Positions 16,411 to 23,866 of a DNA stretch of 64,000 nt are shown in pieces. The notes beneath the pieces were generated by a model. The model searched no databases and was not told the origin of the DNA. It was given only the letters and a program-made list of their open reading frames with translations. The translations under genes were made by a program, and so were the position numbers. The DNA comes from IMCC45349 sp047219225 (lineage in GTDB: Bacteria; Bacteroidota; Bacteroidia; Flavobacteriales; Flavobacteriaceae), in the NCBI RefSeq assembly GCF_047219225.1, contig NZ_CP178208.1, forward strand, positions 372,001 through 436,000. The letters run 5' to 3'. Each line of letters starts with the position of its first letter. The first letter of the stretch is position 1.

Positions 16411-16447
16411 GATTTCACAATCGCTTGCTCATTTAAAAATGCAATAG
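16375..16447 (+). repeat. Dispersed intergenic repeat, copy 2 (overlaps the trpF 3' end)
   Basis: The stretch reads TGTCATGTAGAGCATAATCG, then AGACATCTCATCATGAGATT, then a half ending CGCTTGCTCATTT. ATCTCATCATGAGAT is a near-perfect palindrome in its centre. It shares AATCGAGACAT with copy 1 and supplies the trpF stop codon. trpB follows at 16449. Confidence 0.5.
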
Positions 16448-16448
16448 C

Positions 16449-17636
16449 ATGAAAAAAACATACAATATCAACAAAAAAGGCTATTATGGAGAATTTGGAG
16501 GTGCATTTATTCCAGAAATGTTATACCCAAATGTAGAAAAGCTAAAACAAAACTACTTGAAAGTTATGGCTGAACCAGATTTTCAAAAAGAGTTTAACCA
16601 ATTACTAAAAGATTATGTTGGTCGTCCTTCTCCACTCTATTATGCCAAACGCCTTTCAGAAAAATACAATACTAAAATCTATCTTAAACGAGAAGATTTA
16701 AATCATACAGGTGCTCATAAAATAAACAATACTATTGGTCAAATATTAATGGCCAAACGCTTAGGAAAGCACAGGATTATTGCTGAAACTGGAGCTGGTC
16801 AACATGGTGTTGCTACTGCAACCGTCTGTGCTTTAATGGGATTAGAATGTATTGTTTATATGGGAGAAATTGACATTTCTCGTCAAGCTCCTAATGTTGC
16901 TAGAATGAAGATGCTAGGAGCTACAGTAATTCCAGCAACCTCAGGAAGTAAAACACTAAAAGATGCCACTAACGAAGCCATTCGTGATTGGATTAATAAT
17001 CCTATTGACACACATTACATTATTGGTAGTGTAGTTGGACCTCATCCTTATCCAGATATGGTAGCTAGATTTCAATCTGTAGTTTCCGAAGAGATAAAAT
17101 GGCAATTACAAGAACATGAAAATACCACCAAACCTAATTATGTTATAGCTTGCGTTGGTGGTGGTAGTAATGCTGCTGGTGCTTATTATCATTATTTAGA
17201 TGATGAAGCTGTAAATTTAATCGCTATTGAAGCAGCTGGATTAGGTATTGATTCTGGAGAAAGTGCTGCTACTTCAGTTTTAGGAAAAGAAGGCATTATA
17301 CATGGTAGTAAAACCCTCTTAATGCAAACTAAAGACGGTCAAATAACCGAACCTTATTCTATTTCGGCTGGTTTAGATTATCCAGGAGTTGGACCAATGC
17401 ATGCACACCTATATAAATCTGGTCGCGCAGAGTTTATCTCAATAACTGATAATGATGCTATGACTGCTGGATTAGAATTATGTAAATTAGAAGGCATCAT
17501 TCCAGCTATAGAAAGCTCACACGCATTAGCAGTTTTTGAAAAAAAACAATTCAAACCTAACGACATTATAGTAGTTAGTTTATCTGGACGTGGTGATAAA
17601 GATTTAGAAACATATATCAATCATTTCAACTTATAA
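16449..17636 (+). CDS. trpB: Tryptophan synthase beta chain
   Basis: A 395-residue PLP enzyme joining indole and serine. It opens GYYGEFGGAFIPEML, binds PLP through Lys91 in HTGAHKINNTIGQ, and has AETGAGQHGVATATVCALMGLECIVYMG, the phosphate loop CVGGGSNAAG and the C-terminal SGRGDKD. Length and motifs are those of canonical TrpB1. Its stop codon abuts the next ATG at 17637, so the CBM9-like gene is translated from the same mRNA. Confidence 0.97.
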   Translation: MKKTYNINKKGYYGEFGGAFIPEMLYPNVEKLKQNYLKVMAEPDFQKEFNQLLKDYVGRPSPLYYAKRLSEKYNTKIYLKREDLNHTGAHKINNTIGQILMAKRLGKHRIIAETGAGQHGVATATVCALMGLECIVYMGEIDISRQAPNVARMKMLGATVIPATSGSKTLKDATNEAIRDWINNPIDTHYIIGSVVGPHPYPDMVARFQSVVSEEIKWQLQEHENTTKPNYVIACVGGGSNAAGAYYHYLDDEAVNLIAIEAAGLGIDSGESAATSVLGKEGIIHGSKTLLMQTKDGQITEPYSISAGLDYPGVGPMHAHLYKSGRAEFISITDNDAMTAGLELCKLEGIIPAIESSHALAVFEKKQFKPNDIIVVSLSGRGDKDLETYINHFNL

Positions 17637-18728
17637 ATGAAGTATTATTTATTCATATTCATTGGTTTATTATTTACAATAAACATTTCTCAAGGACAAG
17701 AAACTCTTAAAGTAGATGTTTCTAAAGACTTAGTCATACCAAAACATTATATCGTAACTAAAACCACTGATAAAATTGATATTGATGGATTAGCTGACGA
17801 ACCTAGTTGGAAGACTGCTCTATTCAGTGATAAGTTTATAGATATAGAAGGAGTAAAAAAAACAAAATATGACACACAAGTAAAAATGCTTTGGAATAAT
17901 GATTACTTGTATGTGTATGCAGAAATGAAAGAACCACATATTTGGGGAAACCTTAAACAACGTGATACTATTATTTACTACAATAACGACTTTGAAGTAT
18001 TTCTAGACCCTTCAAGCACAGGAATTGGTTATGGTGAAGTAGAAATAAATGCGCTTAATACGGTTTGGGATTTATATTTAAACAAACCTTATCGTATAGG
18101 TGGAAAAGCAAATTTTGAATGGAATTTAAACAACTTAAAATCTGCAGTAAAAATCTATGGCACTTTAAATAATCCTAATGATATAGATTCGCATTGGACT
18201 GTAGAAATAGCCATTCCATTAAAACCACTAATTGGTTTAAAAAACAGACCTAAAAGCATTCCTAAAGAAGGCGAACAATGGCGTATTAATTTTTCTCGTG
18301 TACAATGGGATCATGATATTATTAATGGTAAATACGATCGTAAAAAAGCCAACGGAAAGTATTTAAGAGAGTATAACTGGGTTTGGAGTAATCAAAAAGT
18401 GATAAACATGCACGAACCTGAAAAATGGGGCTTTCTTCAATTCACAGAACAATCCACATCAAAAAATATTGATTATATCGAAGATGCCGATTTATTAATA
18501 AAACAAACAGCTTTTGCGCTTTTTAGAAACACTCGCTATGGTGATTTAAAACATTTACTAAGCAACTCACAAGGTTTTACACAAAAACTTGAGGTAAACT
18601 ATAGCACTAACAAACAAACTGAAGCTATCTTTTACAAAACCAATTTCGGTTTCGAATATAAATTATCAAGTCAAAACAAAACCTATATCATTAATCAAGA
18701 AGGCGTTTTAAAAACAATTGAAAATTAA
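17637..18728 (+). CDS. Exported CBM9-like (sugar-binding DOMON-type) protein inside the trp operon
   Basis: A signal peptide (MKYYLFIFIGLLFTINISQGQ) is followed by a family 9 carbohydrate-binding-like domain: IDIDGLADEPSWKTALFSDKFIDIEG, KMLWNNDYLYVYAEMKEPHIWG, FEVFLDPSSTGIGYGEVEINALNTVWDLYL and the late block RINFSRVQWDHD. Length is 363 residues. Eleven Trp residues are visible, against six in the seven Trp enzymes together. It sits between trpB and trpA with no gap upstream and 30 bases downstream. It should face the periplasm or surface; the ligand is unknown. Confidence 0.88.
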   Translation: MKYYLFIFIGLLFTINISQGQETLKVDVSKDLVIPKHYIVTKTTDKIDIDGLADEPSWKTALFSDKFIDIEGVKKTKYDTQVKMLWNNDYLYVYAEMKEPHIWGNLKQRDTIIYYNNDFEVFLDPSSTGIGYGEVEINALNTVWDLYLNKPYRIGGKANFEWNLNNLKSAVKIYGTLNNPNDIDSHWTVEIAIPLKPLIGLKNRPKSIPKEGEQWRINFSRVQWDHDIINGKYDRKKANGKYLREYNWVWSNQKVINMHEPEKWGFLQFTEQSTSKNIDYIEDADLLIKQTAFALFRNTRYGDLKHLLSNSQGFTQKLEVNYSTNKQTEAIFYKTNFGFEYKLSSQNKTYIINQEGVLKTIEN

Positions 18729-18758
18729 AACTTCTAACACTATTGAAGATTACCAATC

Positions 18759-19523
18759 ATGAATAGAATAAATCAAAAATTACAAGAAGATAAAAAACTA
18801 CTATCTATATATTTTACTGCTGGTTATCCAAATATTGATGATACAGTAACTATCATTCAAAACCTTGAAAAAAATGGTGTAGACATGATTGAAATTGGAT
18901 TGCCTTTTAGTGACCCTTTAGCAGATGGTCCAACAATACAAGCAAGTTCAACTCAAGCATTAAAAAATGGTATGACTACAGAGTTACTTTTTAAGCAACT
19001 TAAAAACATTAGAAGCTCAGTAAAAATTCCATTAATAATTATGGGTTATTTTAATCCTATCCTACAATATGGCGTAGAAGATTTTTGTAAAAAATGTAAA
19101 GAAATTGGTATAGATGGTTTAATTATTCCCGATTTACCTGTGGATGTATATCATGAAGAATACAAATCCATTTTTGAAAAATATGACTTGATAAATGTGT
19201 TTTTAATAACACCCCAAACTAGTGAAGAACGCATAAGGTACATTGACTCTATCTCAAATGGTTTTATATACATGGTAAGTTCTGCAAGTACAACTGGAGC
19301 ACAAACTGGTTTTGGAGACACTCAAACTAATTATTTTAAACGCATTAATAGTATGAATTTAAAGAATCCTCAAATTGTTGGATTTGGTATTTCAAATAAC
19401 AAAACATTTGCCCAAGCTACAAAATATACCAAAGGTGCAATTATTGGTAGCGCCTTTGTTAAACACATCACTAACAACAAATTAAACACTATAAATACAT
19501 TTGTAAATACAATCATAAACTAG
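18759..19523 (+). CDS. trpA: Tryptophan synthase alpha chain
   Basis: A 254-residue TIM barrel cleaving indole-3-glycerol phosphate. Catalytic Glu lies in MIEIGLPFSDPLADGPTIQ, the Asp in GLIIPDLPVD, and the phosphate site in GFIYMVSSASTTGAQ and VGFGISN..GAIIGSAFVK. Last gene of the trp operon, followed by a hairpin terminator at 19550. It is separated from trpB by the CBM9-like gene, an unusual interruption. Confidence 0.97.
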   Translation: MNRINQKLQEDKKLLSIYFTAGYPNIDDTVTIIQNLEKNGVDMIEIGLPFSDPLADGPTIQASSTQALKNGMTTELLFKQLKNIRSSVKIPLIIMGYFNPILQYGVEDFCKKCKEIGIDGLIIPDLPVDVYHEEYKSIFEKYDLINVFLITPQTSEERIRYIDSISNGFIYMVSSASTTGAQTGFGDTQTNYFKRINSMNLKNPQIVGFGISNNKTFAQATKYTKGAIIGSAFVKHITNNKLNTINTFVNTIIN

Positions 19524-19549
19524 TCATAAAAAACCTTAACAAAATCACC

Positions 19550-19580
19550 AAGTCTTTCCCGTTAGGAAAGGCTTTTTTTT
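19550..19580 (+). terminator. Terminator of the trp operon
   Basis: AAGTCTTTCC pairs with GGAAAGGCTT (one G-U pair) around CGTTA and runs into eight T's, 27 bases after the trpA stop. Confidence 0.88.
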
Positions 19581-19643
19581 GCAATATATTTTGTAGTTTA
19601 GACGATGATCATAAAACCAATAACTAACTAATAAAAATCACAA

Positions 19644-21311
19644 ATGACAGATTTAGATATTGCAAAAAAAGCTCAGAAAAAACACATCACTGAAATAGCT
19701 TCAAAACTTGGCCTTAAAGAAGAAGACCTTGAAATGTTTGGAAAGTATAAAGCTAAAATTCCACTTTCAAAAATAGACGAAGACAAAGTGAAGCAAAGTA
19801 ACTTAATATTAGTTACAGCAATATCTCCTACTCCTGCTGGTGAAGGTAAAACAACCATGTCAATTGGATTATCTGAAGGATTAAACAAATTAGGAAAACA
19901 AACAACAGTTGTACTAAGAGAACCTTCATTAGGACCAGTTTTTGGAATTAAAGGTGGAGCTACTGGTGGTGGTTACTCACAAGTATTACCATTAGAAGAC
20001 ATTAACTTACACTTTACAGGTGATTTTTCAGCAGTTGAAAAAGCTCACAACTTATTATCTGCTGTAATTGACAATAACCTTCAAAGTAAAACAAATAACT
20101 TAGGTATTGATGCTAGAACAGTAGCATGGAAACGTGTTATAGACATGAACGATAGAGCCCTAAGAAAAATTAATGTTGGTTTAGGAGGAACAACATTTGG
20201 TATTCCTCGTGAAACTGGGTTCGATATTACTGCAGCATCAGAAATTATGGCAATTTTGTGTTTATCAAAAGACCTTGCTGATTTAAAAACACGTTTAGGT
20301 AATATCTTTATTGGATATACATTCAAAAAAGAACCAATTTTCGCAAAAGATTTAAAAGTACAAGGTGCTATGGCTGCCTTATTAAAAGAAGCTATTAAGC
20401 CAAACTTAGTGCAAACTATCGAAGGCAATCCAGCTATTATCCATGGTGGCCCTTTCGCAAATATTGCACAAGGAACAAACACAGTTATCGCTACTAAAAT
20501 GGGAATGAGCTTAAGTGACTATACTGTAACCGAGGCTGGTTTTGGTGCAGACTTAGGTGCCGAAAAATTCTTAGATATTAAATGTCAAAGCGCAGGAATT
20601 TCTCCTAAAGCAGTGGTAATTACTACAACTATACGTGCCCTGAAATACCATGGTGGTGCAGACCTTAAAAACTTAACTGAAGAAAACGTTGACGCACTTA
20701 GAAAAGGTTTACCAAACCTTGAAAAACATCTAGAAAATGTACAACAATTTGGTATCAAACCAGTAATTGCTATCAATAGATTTATAACAGATAGCGATGC
20801 CGAGATTGAAGTTATTGAAGACTTTGCTAACGCTAAAGGAGTTAGAGTTGCTTTAGCTGAAGTTTGGGCAAAAGGTGGTGATGGAGCTATTGACTTAGCT
20901 AAACATGTAATTGATATTGTAGAAGAAGATAGTGCAAACTTTACTCCAATGTACGATTGGAAAATGGATGTAAAATCTAAAATAGAAGCAATTGCAACAA
21001 AAATTTATGGTGCGGATGGTGTTGAGTATGATGCAAAAGCAAAAAGAAACCTACGCACTATTGCTGCATTAGGTCTTGAAGAACTTCCTGTATGTATTGC
21101 AAAAACACAAAAATCATTATCTGATAACGATAAGTTACTAGGAAGACCTACAGGATTTAGAGTAACTATAAGAGAAATTGAAATTGCTGCAGGAGCAGGA
21201 TTTTTAGTACCAATTTCTGGTAACATAATGCGTATGCCTGGGCTTCCAGCTCATCCTGCGTCAGAGAATATTGATATAGATAATGATGGAAATATAACTG
21301 GATTGTTTTAA
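19644..21311 (+). CDS. fhs: Formate--tetrahydrofolate ligase
   Basis: A 555-residue ATP-dependent ligase making 10-formyl-THF from formate and THF. It has the P-loop TPTPAGEGKTTMSIGLSEGL (about 62-81), the block REPSLGPVFGIKGGATGGGYSQV, NLHFTGDFSAVEKAHNLLSA, and the family C-terminus MRMPGLPAHPASENID. Length is the family standard. It heads a group of formate genes on the same strand (FdhD and two dehydrogenase subunits), which suggests coordinated assimilation and oxidation of formate. Confidence 0.97.
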   Translation: MTDLDIAKKAQKKHITEIASKLGLKEEDLEMFGKYKAKIPLSKIDEDKVKQSNLILVTAISPTPAGEGKTTMSIGLSEGLNKLGKQTTVVLREPSLGPVFGIKGGATGGGYSQVLPLEDINLHFTGDFSAVEKAHNLLSAVIDNNLQSKTNNLGIDARTVAWKRVIDMNDRALRKINVGLGGTTFGIPRETGFDITAASEIMAILCLSKDLADLKTRLGNIFIGYTFKKEPIFAKDLKVQGAMAALLKEAIKPNLVQTIEGNPAIIHGGPFANIAQGTNTVIATKMGMSLSDYTVTEAGFGADLGAEKFLDIKCQSAGISPKAVVITTTIRALKYHGGADLKNLTEENVDALRKGLPNLEKHLENVQQFGIKPVIAINRFITDSDAEIEVIEDFANAKGVRVALAEVWAKGGDGAIDLAKHVIDIVEEDSANFTPMYDWKMDVKSKIEAIATKIYGADGVEYDAKAKRNLRTIAALGLEELPVCIAKTQKSLSDNDKLLGRPTGFRVTIREIEIAAGAGFLVPISGNIMRMPGLPAHPASENIDIDNDGNITGLF

Positions 21312-21373
21312 CAGTTTCCAGTTTATATTTTCATTAAATTTGAGAAAACACTAATTTCTTACTTCTAGAACTA

Positions 21374-22195
21374 ATGGCAACTCGCAATTACGAAGGCAAA
21401 AAATTCGAATCAAAAGAGGTCAATAAAATTGTTGACGCCTTAACAGTAGAGGAAGCATTGCAAATTAATATTAACAATGAGCCCTTTACTGTTTCTATGC
21501 GTACGCCTGGAAATGATGTAAGCCTTGTTAGAGGTCTATTACATTCCGAAGGTATTATTAACGATGTCAATTTTATTCCAGAAGTATCAATTAAAAAAGA
21601 AAACAATAATGGTATCGTTACCATTGTTAATGTAAATATTCCAGAAGATAAACTTGGAGAAGGTTATACTAATAGCAGAAGCCTACTCTCTGTATCTTCT
21701 TGTGGAATCTGTGGTAAAACAGAATTAAGCGATTTATCGTTTATTGGTAAAACTATCGACGACCATAAAAAAATTGATATCGATTTAATAAATCAGTTAT
21801 TCAAAAAAATGAATGATTATCAATTTAATTTCAAACAATCTGGTGGTGCTCATGCAGCAGCAGCATTTTCAATAGATGGGAAGCTACTAGCTTCTATGGA
21901 AGATATTGGTCGCCATAATGCTGTAGATAAAGTAATAGGTAAATTAATTGCCGACAATGCTATAAAATCTACTAAAATCCTAACTGTAAGTGGTCGTATT
22001 TCATACGAGATTGTGGTTAAGTGTTTTAAAGCACAAATACCATTTTTGGCAGCAGTATCTGCACCATCATCATTAGCAGTGGATTATGCTAAGGAACTAG
22101 GAATAACATTATTGGCATTTTGTAGAGACAATAGAGCAACCTGTTATTCTCATCCGCAGCGAACTAAACTAACTAACAAGACTAAAGCAAGTTAA
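21374..22195 (+). CDS. fdhD: Formate dehydrogenase accessory sulfurtransferase FdhD
   Basis: A 273-residue FdhD/NarQ protein that transfers sulfur to the Mo/W bis-MGD cofactor of formate dehydrogenase. The reactive loop SSCGICGK (Cys110 and Cys113) is intact. Other family blocks are EGIINDVNFI, SGGAHAAAAFSIDGKLLASMEDIGRHNAVDKVIG and LTVSGRISYEIVVKCFKAQIPFLAAVSAPSSLAV. It ends six bases before the dehydrogenase beta subunit gene. Confidence 0.95.
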   Translation: MATRNYEGKKFESKEVNKIVDALTVEEALQININNEPFTVSMRTPGNDVSLVRGLLHSEGIINDVNFIPEVSIKKENNNGIVTIVNVNIPEDKLGEGYTNSRSLLSVSSCGICGKTELSDLSFIGKTIDDHKKIDIDLINQLFKKMNDYQFNFKQSGGAHAAAAFSIDGKLLASMEDIGRHNAVDKVIGKLIADNAIKSTKILTVSGRISYEIVVKCFKAQIPFLAAVSAPSSLAVDYAKELGITLLAFCRDNRATCYSHPQRTKLTNKTKAS

Positions 22196-22201
22196 AAATA
22201 T

Positions 22202-23854
22202 ATGTCAGATAATTTAAGTGAATTATTAGGAAGAAAAGGTGTCCACGACAACCTGTTTGATCATTTAGGACAATTAGCAAAACCAAAAGGAACACCAAGC
22301 GAAGAAGAATTAGCTGCATTAGCTAATGACTTTTTAGTTGGTAAAGCAAACACCTTTGGAACAGCTAGTTTTTATGATTTTCTAAAACCAGAGAACAAAG
22401 GTAAAAAAGCTTATGTCTGTAATGGAACAGCATGTGTATGTGCTAGAACTCAAGAAAACGTAATTACTGCACTTCAAACCAAATTTGAAGCTGATGAAAT
22501 TGGACATATGACATGTTTAGGACGTTGTCATGAAAACAGTGCTTTTCATTATAACGGACAAAATTACTCTGGTGATGCTTTAGAACACCTGAATAATATT
22601 ATTGATTCTGACAACAATTTTAATCAAGACACTTACAATATAAAAGCTCAGCATAAAGCAATTTTAACTGCACCTTTTACAAATGTTGATGATTATTACA
22701 AACCTTTTCTAGAAGCGCTACAAAAAGACTCAGCAGCTGTTTTAGAAGAAATTAAAACCTCTAATGTTAGAGGTCGTGGAGGAGCAGGATTCCCAATGGG
22801 ACTTAAATTAGAGTTTTGTAGAAATGTAAAAAACGAAACGAAGTTCATTATTTGTAATGCCGATGAAGGTGACCCTGGAGCTTATTCAGATAGATATTTA
22901 TTAGAACATCAACCACATTCGGTATTATTTGGAATGCTAATCTCTGGGTATGTAACACATGCCAAATATGGAATTCTATACATACGTGCCGAATATCCTG
23001 AAGCTGTAGATATTGTTCAAGATGCTATTGATGCCTTAAAAGAAAAAGGTTTAATAGGTGATAATATAAATGGAAGTGGTTTCAGCTTTGATTTCAAGAT
23101 CATTCAAGCCCAAGGATCGTATATCTGTGGTGAAGAAACAGCTTTAATAAACTCTATTGAAGGTCAGCGTCCAGAAGTGCGTGTACGTCCACCGTTTCCT
23201 GCTCAAAAAGGATTATTCAATAAACCTACAACGGTTAACAATGTAGAAACGCTTGCAGCTTTGCATTATATCATTAAAAATGGAGGGCAAGCATGGAAGG
23301 ACATAGGAACAGAGCGTTCCTCTGGAACAAAATTAGTATCGTTAGATAGCTTCTTCAATAACCCAGGAATGTATGAGGTAGAAATGGGAACACCAATGAA
23401 AGAAGTTATTTATGATCTTGGAGGTGGGTTTAAATCAGATGTAAAAGCCCTTCAAATTGGAGGTCCTTTAGGAGGTTTAGTACCTGTATCAAGAATAGAA
23501 GATTTAACTTTAGATTTTGAATCCTTTTCTCAAAATGGATTTTTATTAGGACATGCTTCAGTAGTAAGTATTCCTTCAGATTTTCCTATGATGAAATTTA
23601 TAGAACACTTATTTGATTTTGCAGCTTATGAAAGTTGTGGAAAATGTTTCCCTTGTCGTTTAGGAACCAAGCGAGGACACGAACTTTCGGAAAAAGCATT
23701 GAATTCAGATTATAAAATAGATCGTAAGCTATTTGCCGATTTATTATCGACATTAGAAGAAGGTTCTTTATGTGCCCATGGAGGCGGAATTCCGTTACCA
23801 GTTCGTAATGCCATGGAATACTTTAATGATGAATTAAAACAATACTTCAACTAA
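22202..23854 (+). CDS. fdhB: NAD-linked formate dehydrogenase, NuoE/NuoF-type fused subunit
   Basis: A 550-residue fusion. The N-terminal ~150 residues are a NuoE-like [2Fe-2S] domain (Cys73, 78, 105, 109). The rest is NuoF-like: NADH site GRGGAGFPMGLKLEF, FMN site CNADEGDPGAYSDRYLLE, SLBB region, and the [4Fe-4S] motif ESCGKCFPCRLG with a later Cys in GSLCAHG. It passes electrons from the catalytic subunit to NAD+ in the cytoplasm. It is 12 bases upstream of the alpha subunit. Confidence 0.92.
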   Translation: MSDNLSELLGRKGVHDNLFDHLGQLAKPKGTPSEEELAALANDFLVGKANTFGTASFYDFLKPENKGKKAYVCNGTACVCARTQENVITALQTKFEADEIGHMTCLGRCHENSAFHYNGQNYSGDALEHLNNIIDSDNNFNQDTYNIKAQHKAILTAPFTNVDDYYKPFLEALQKDSAAVLEEIKTSNVRGRGGAGFPMGLKLEFCRNVKNETKFIICNADEGDPGAYSDRYLLEHQPHSVLFGMLISGYVTHAKYGILYIRAEYPEAVDIVQDAIDALKEKGLIGDNINGSGFSFDFKIIQAQGSYICGEETALINSIEGQRPEVRVRPPFPAQKGLFNKPTTVNNVETLAALHYIIKNGGQAWKDIGTERSSGTKLVSLDSFFNNPGMYEVEMGTPMKEVIYDLGGGFKSDVKALQIGGPLGGLVPVSRIEDLTLDFESFSQNGFLLGHASVVSIPSDFPMMKFIEHLFDFAAYESCGKCFPCRLGTKRGHELSEKALNSDYKIDRKLFADLLSTLEEGSLCAHGGGIPLPVRNAMEYFNDELKQYFN

Positions 23855-23866
23855 AACGAAAAGACT

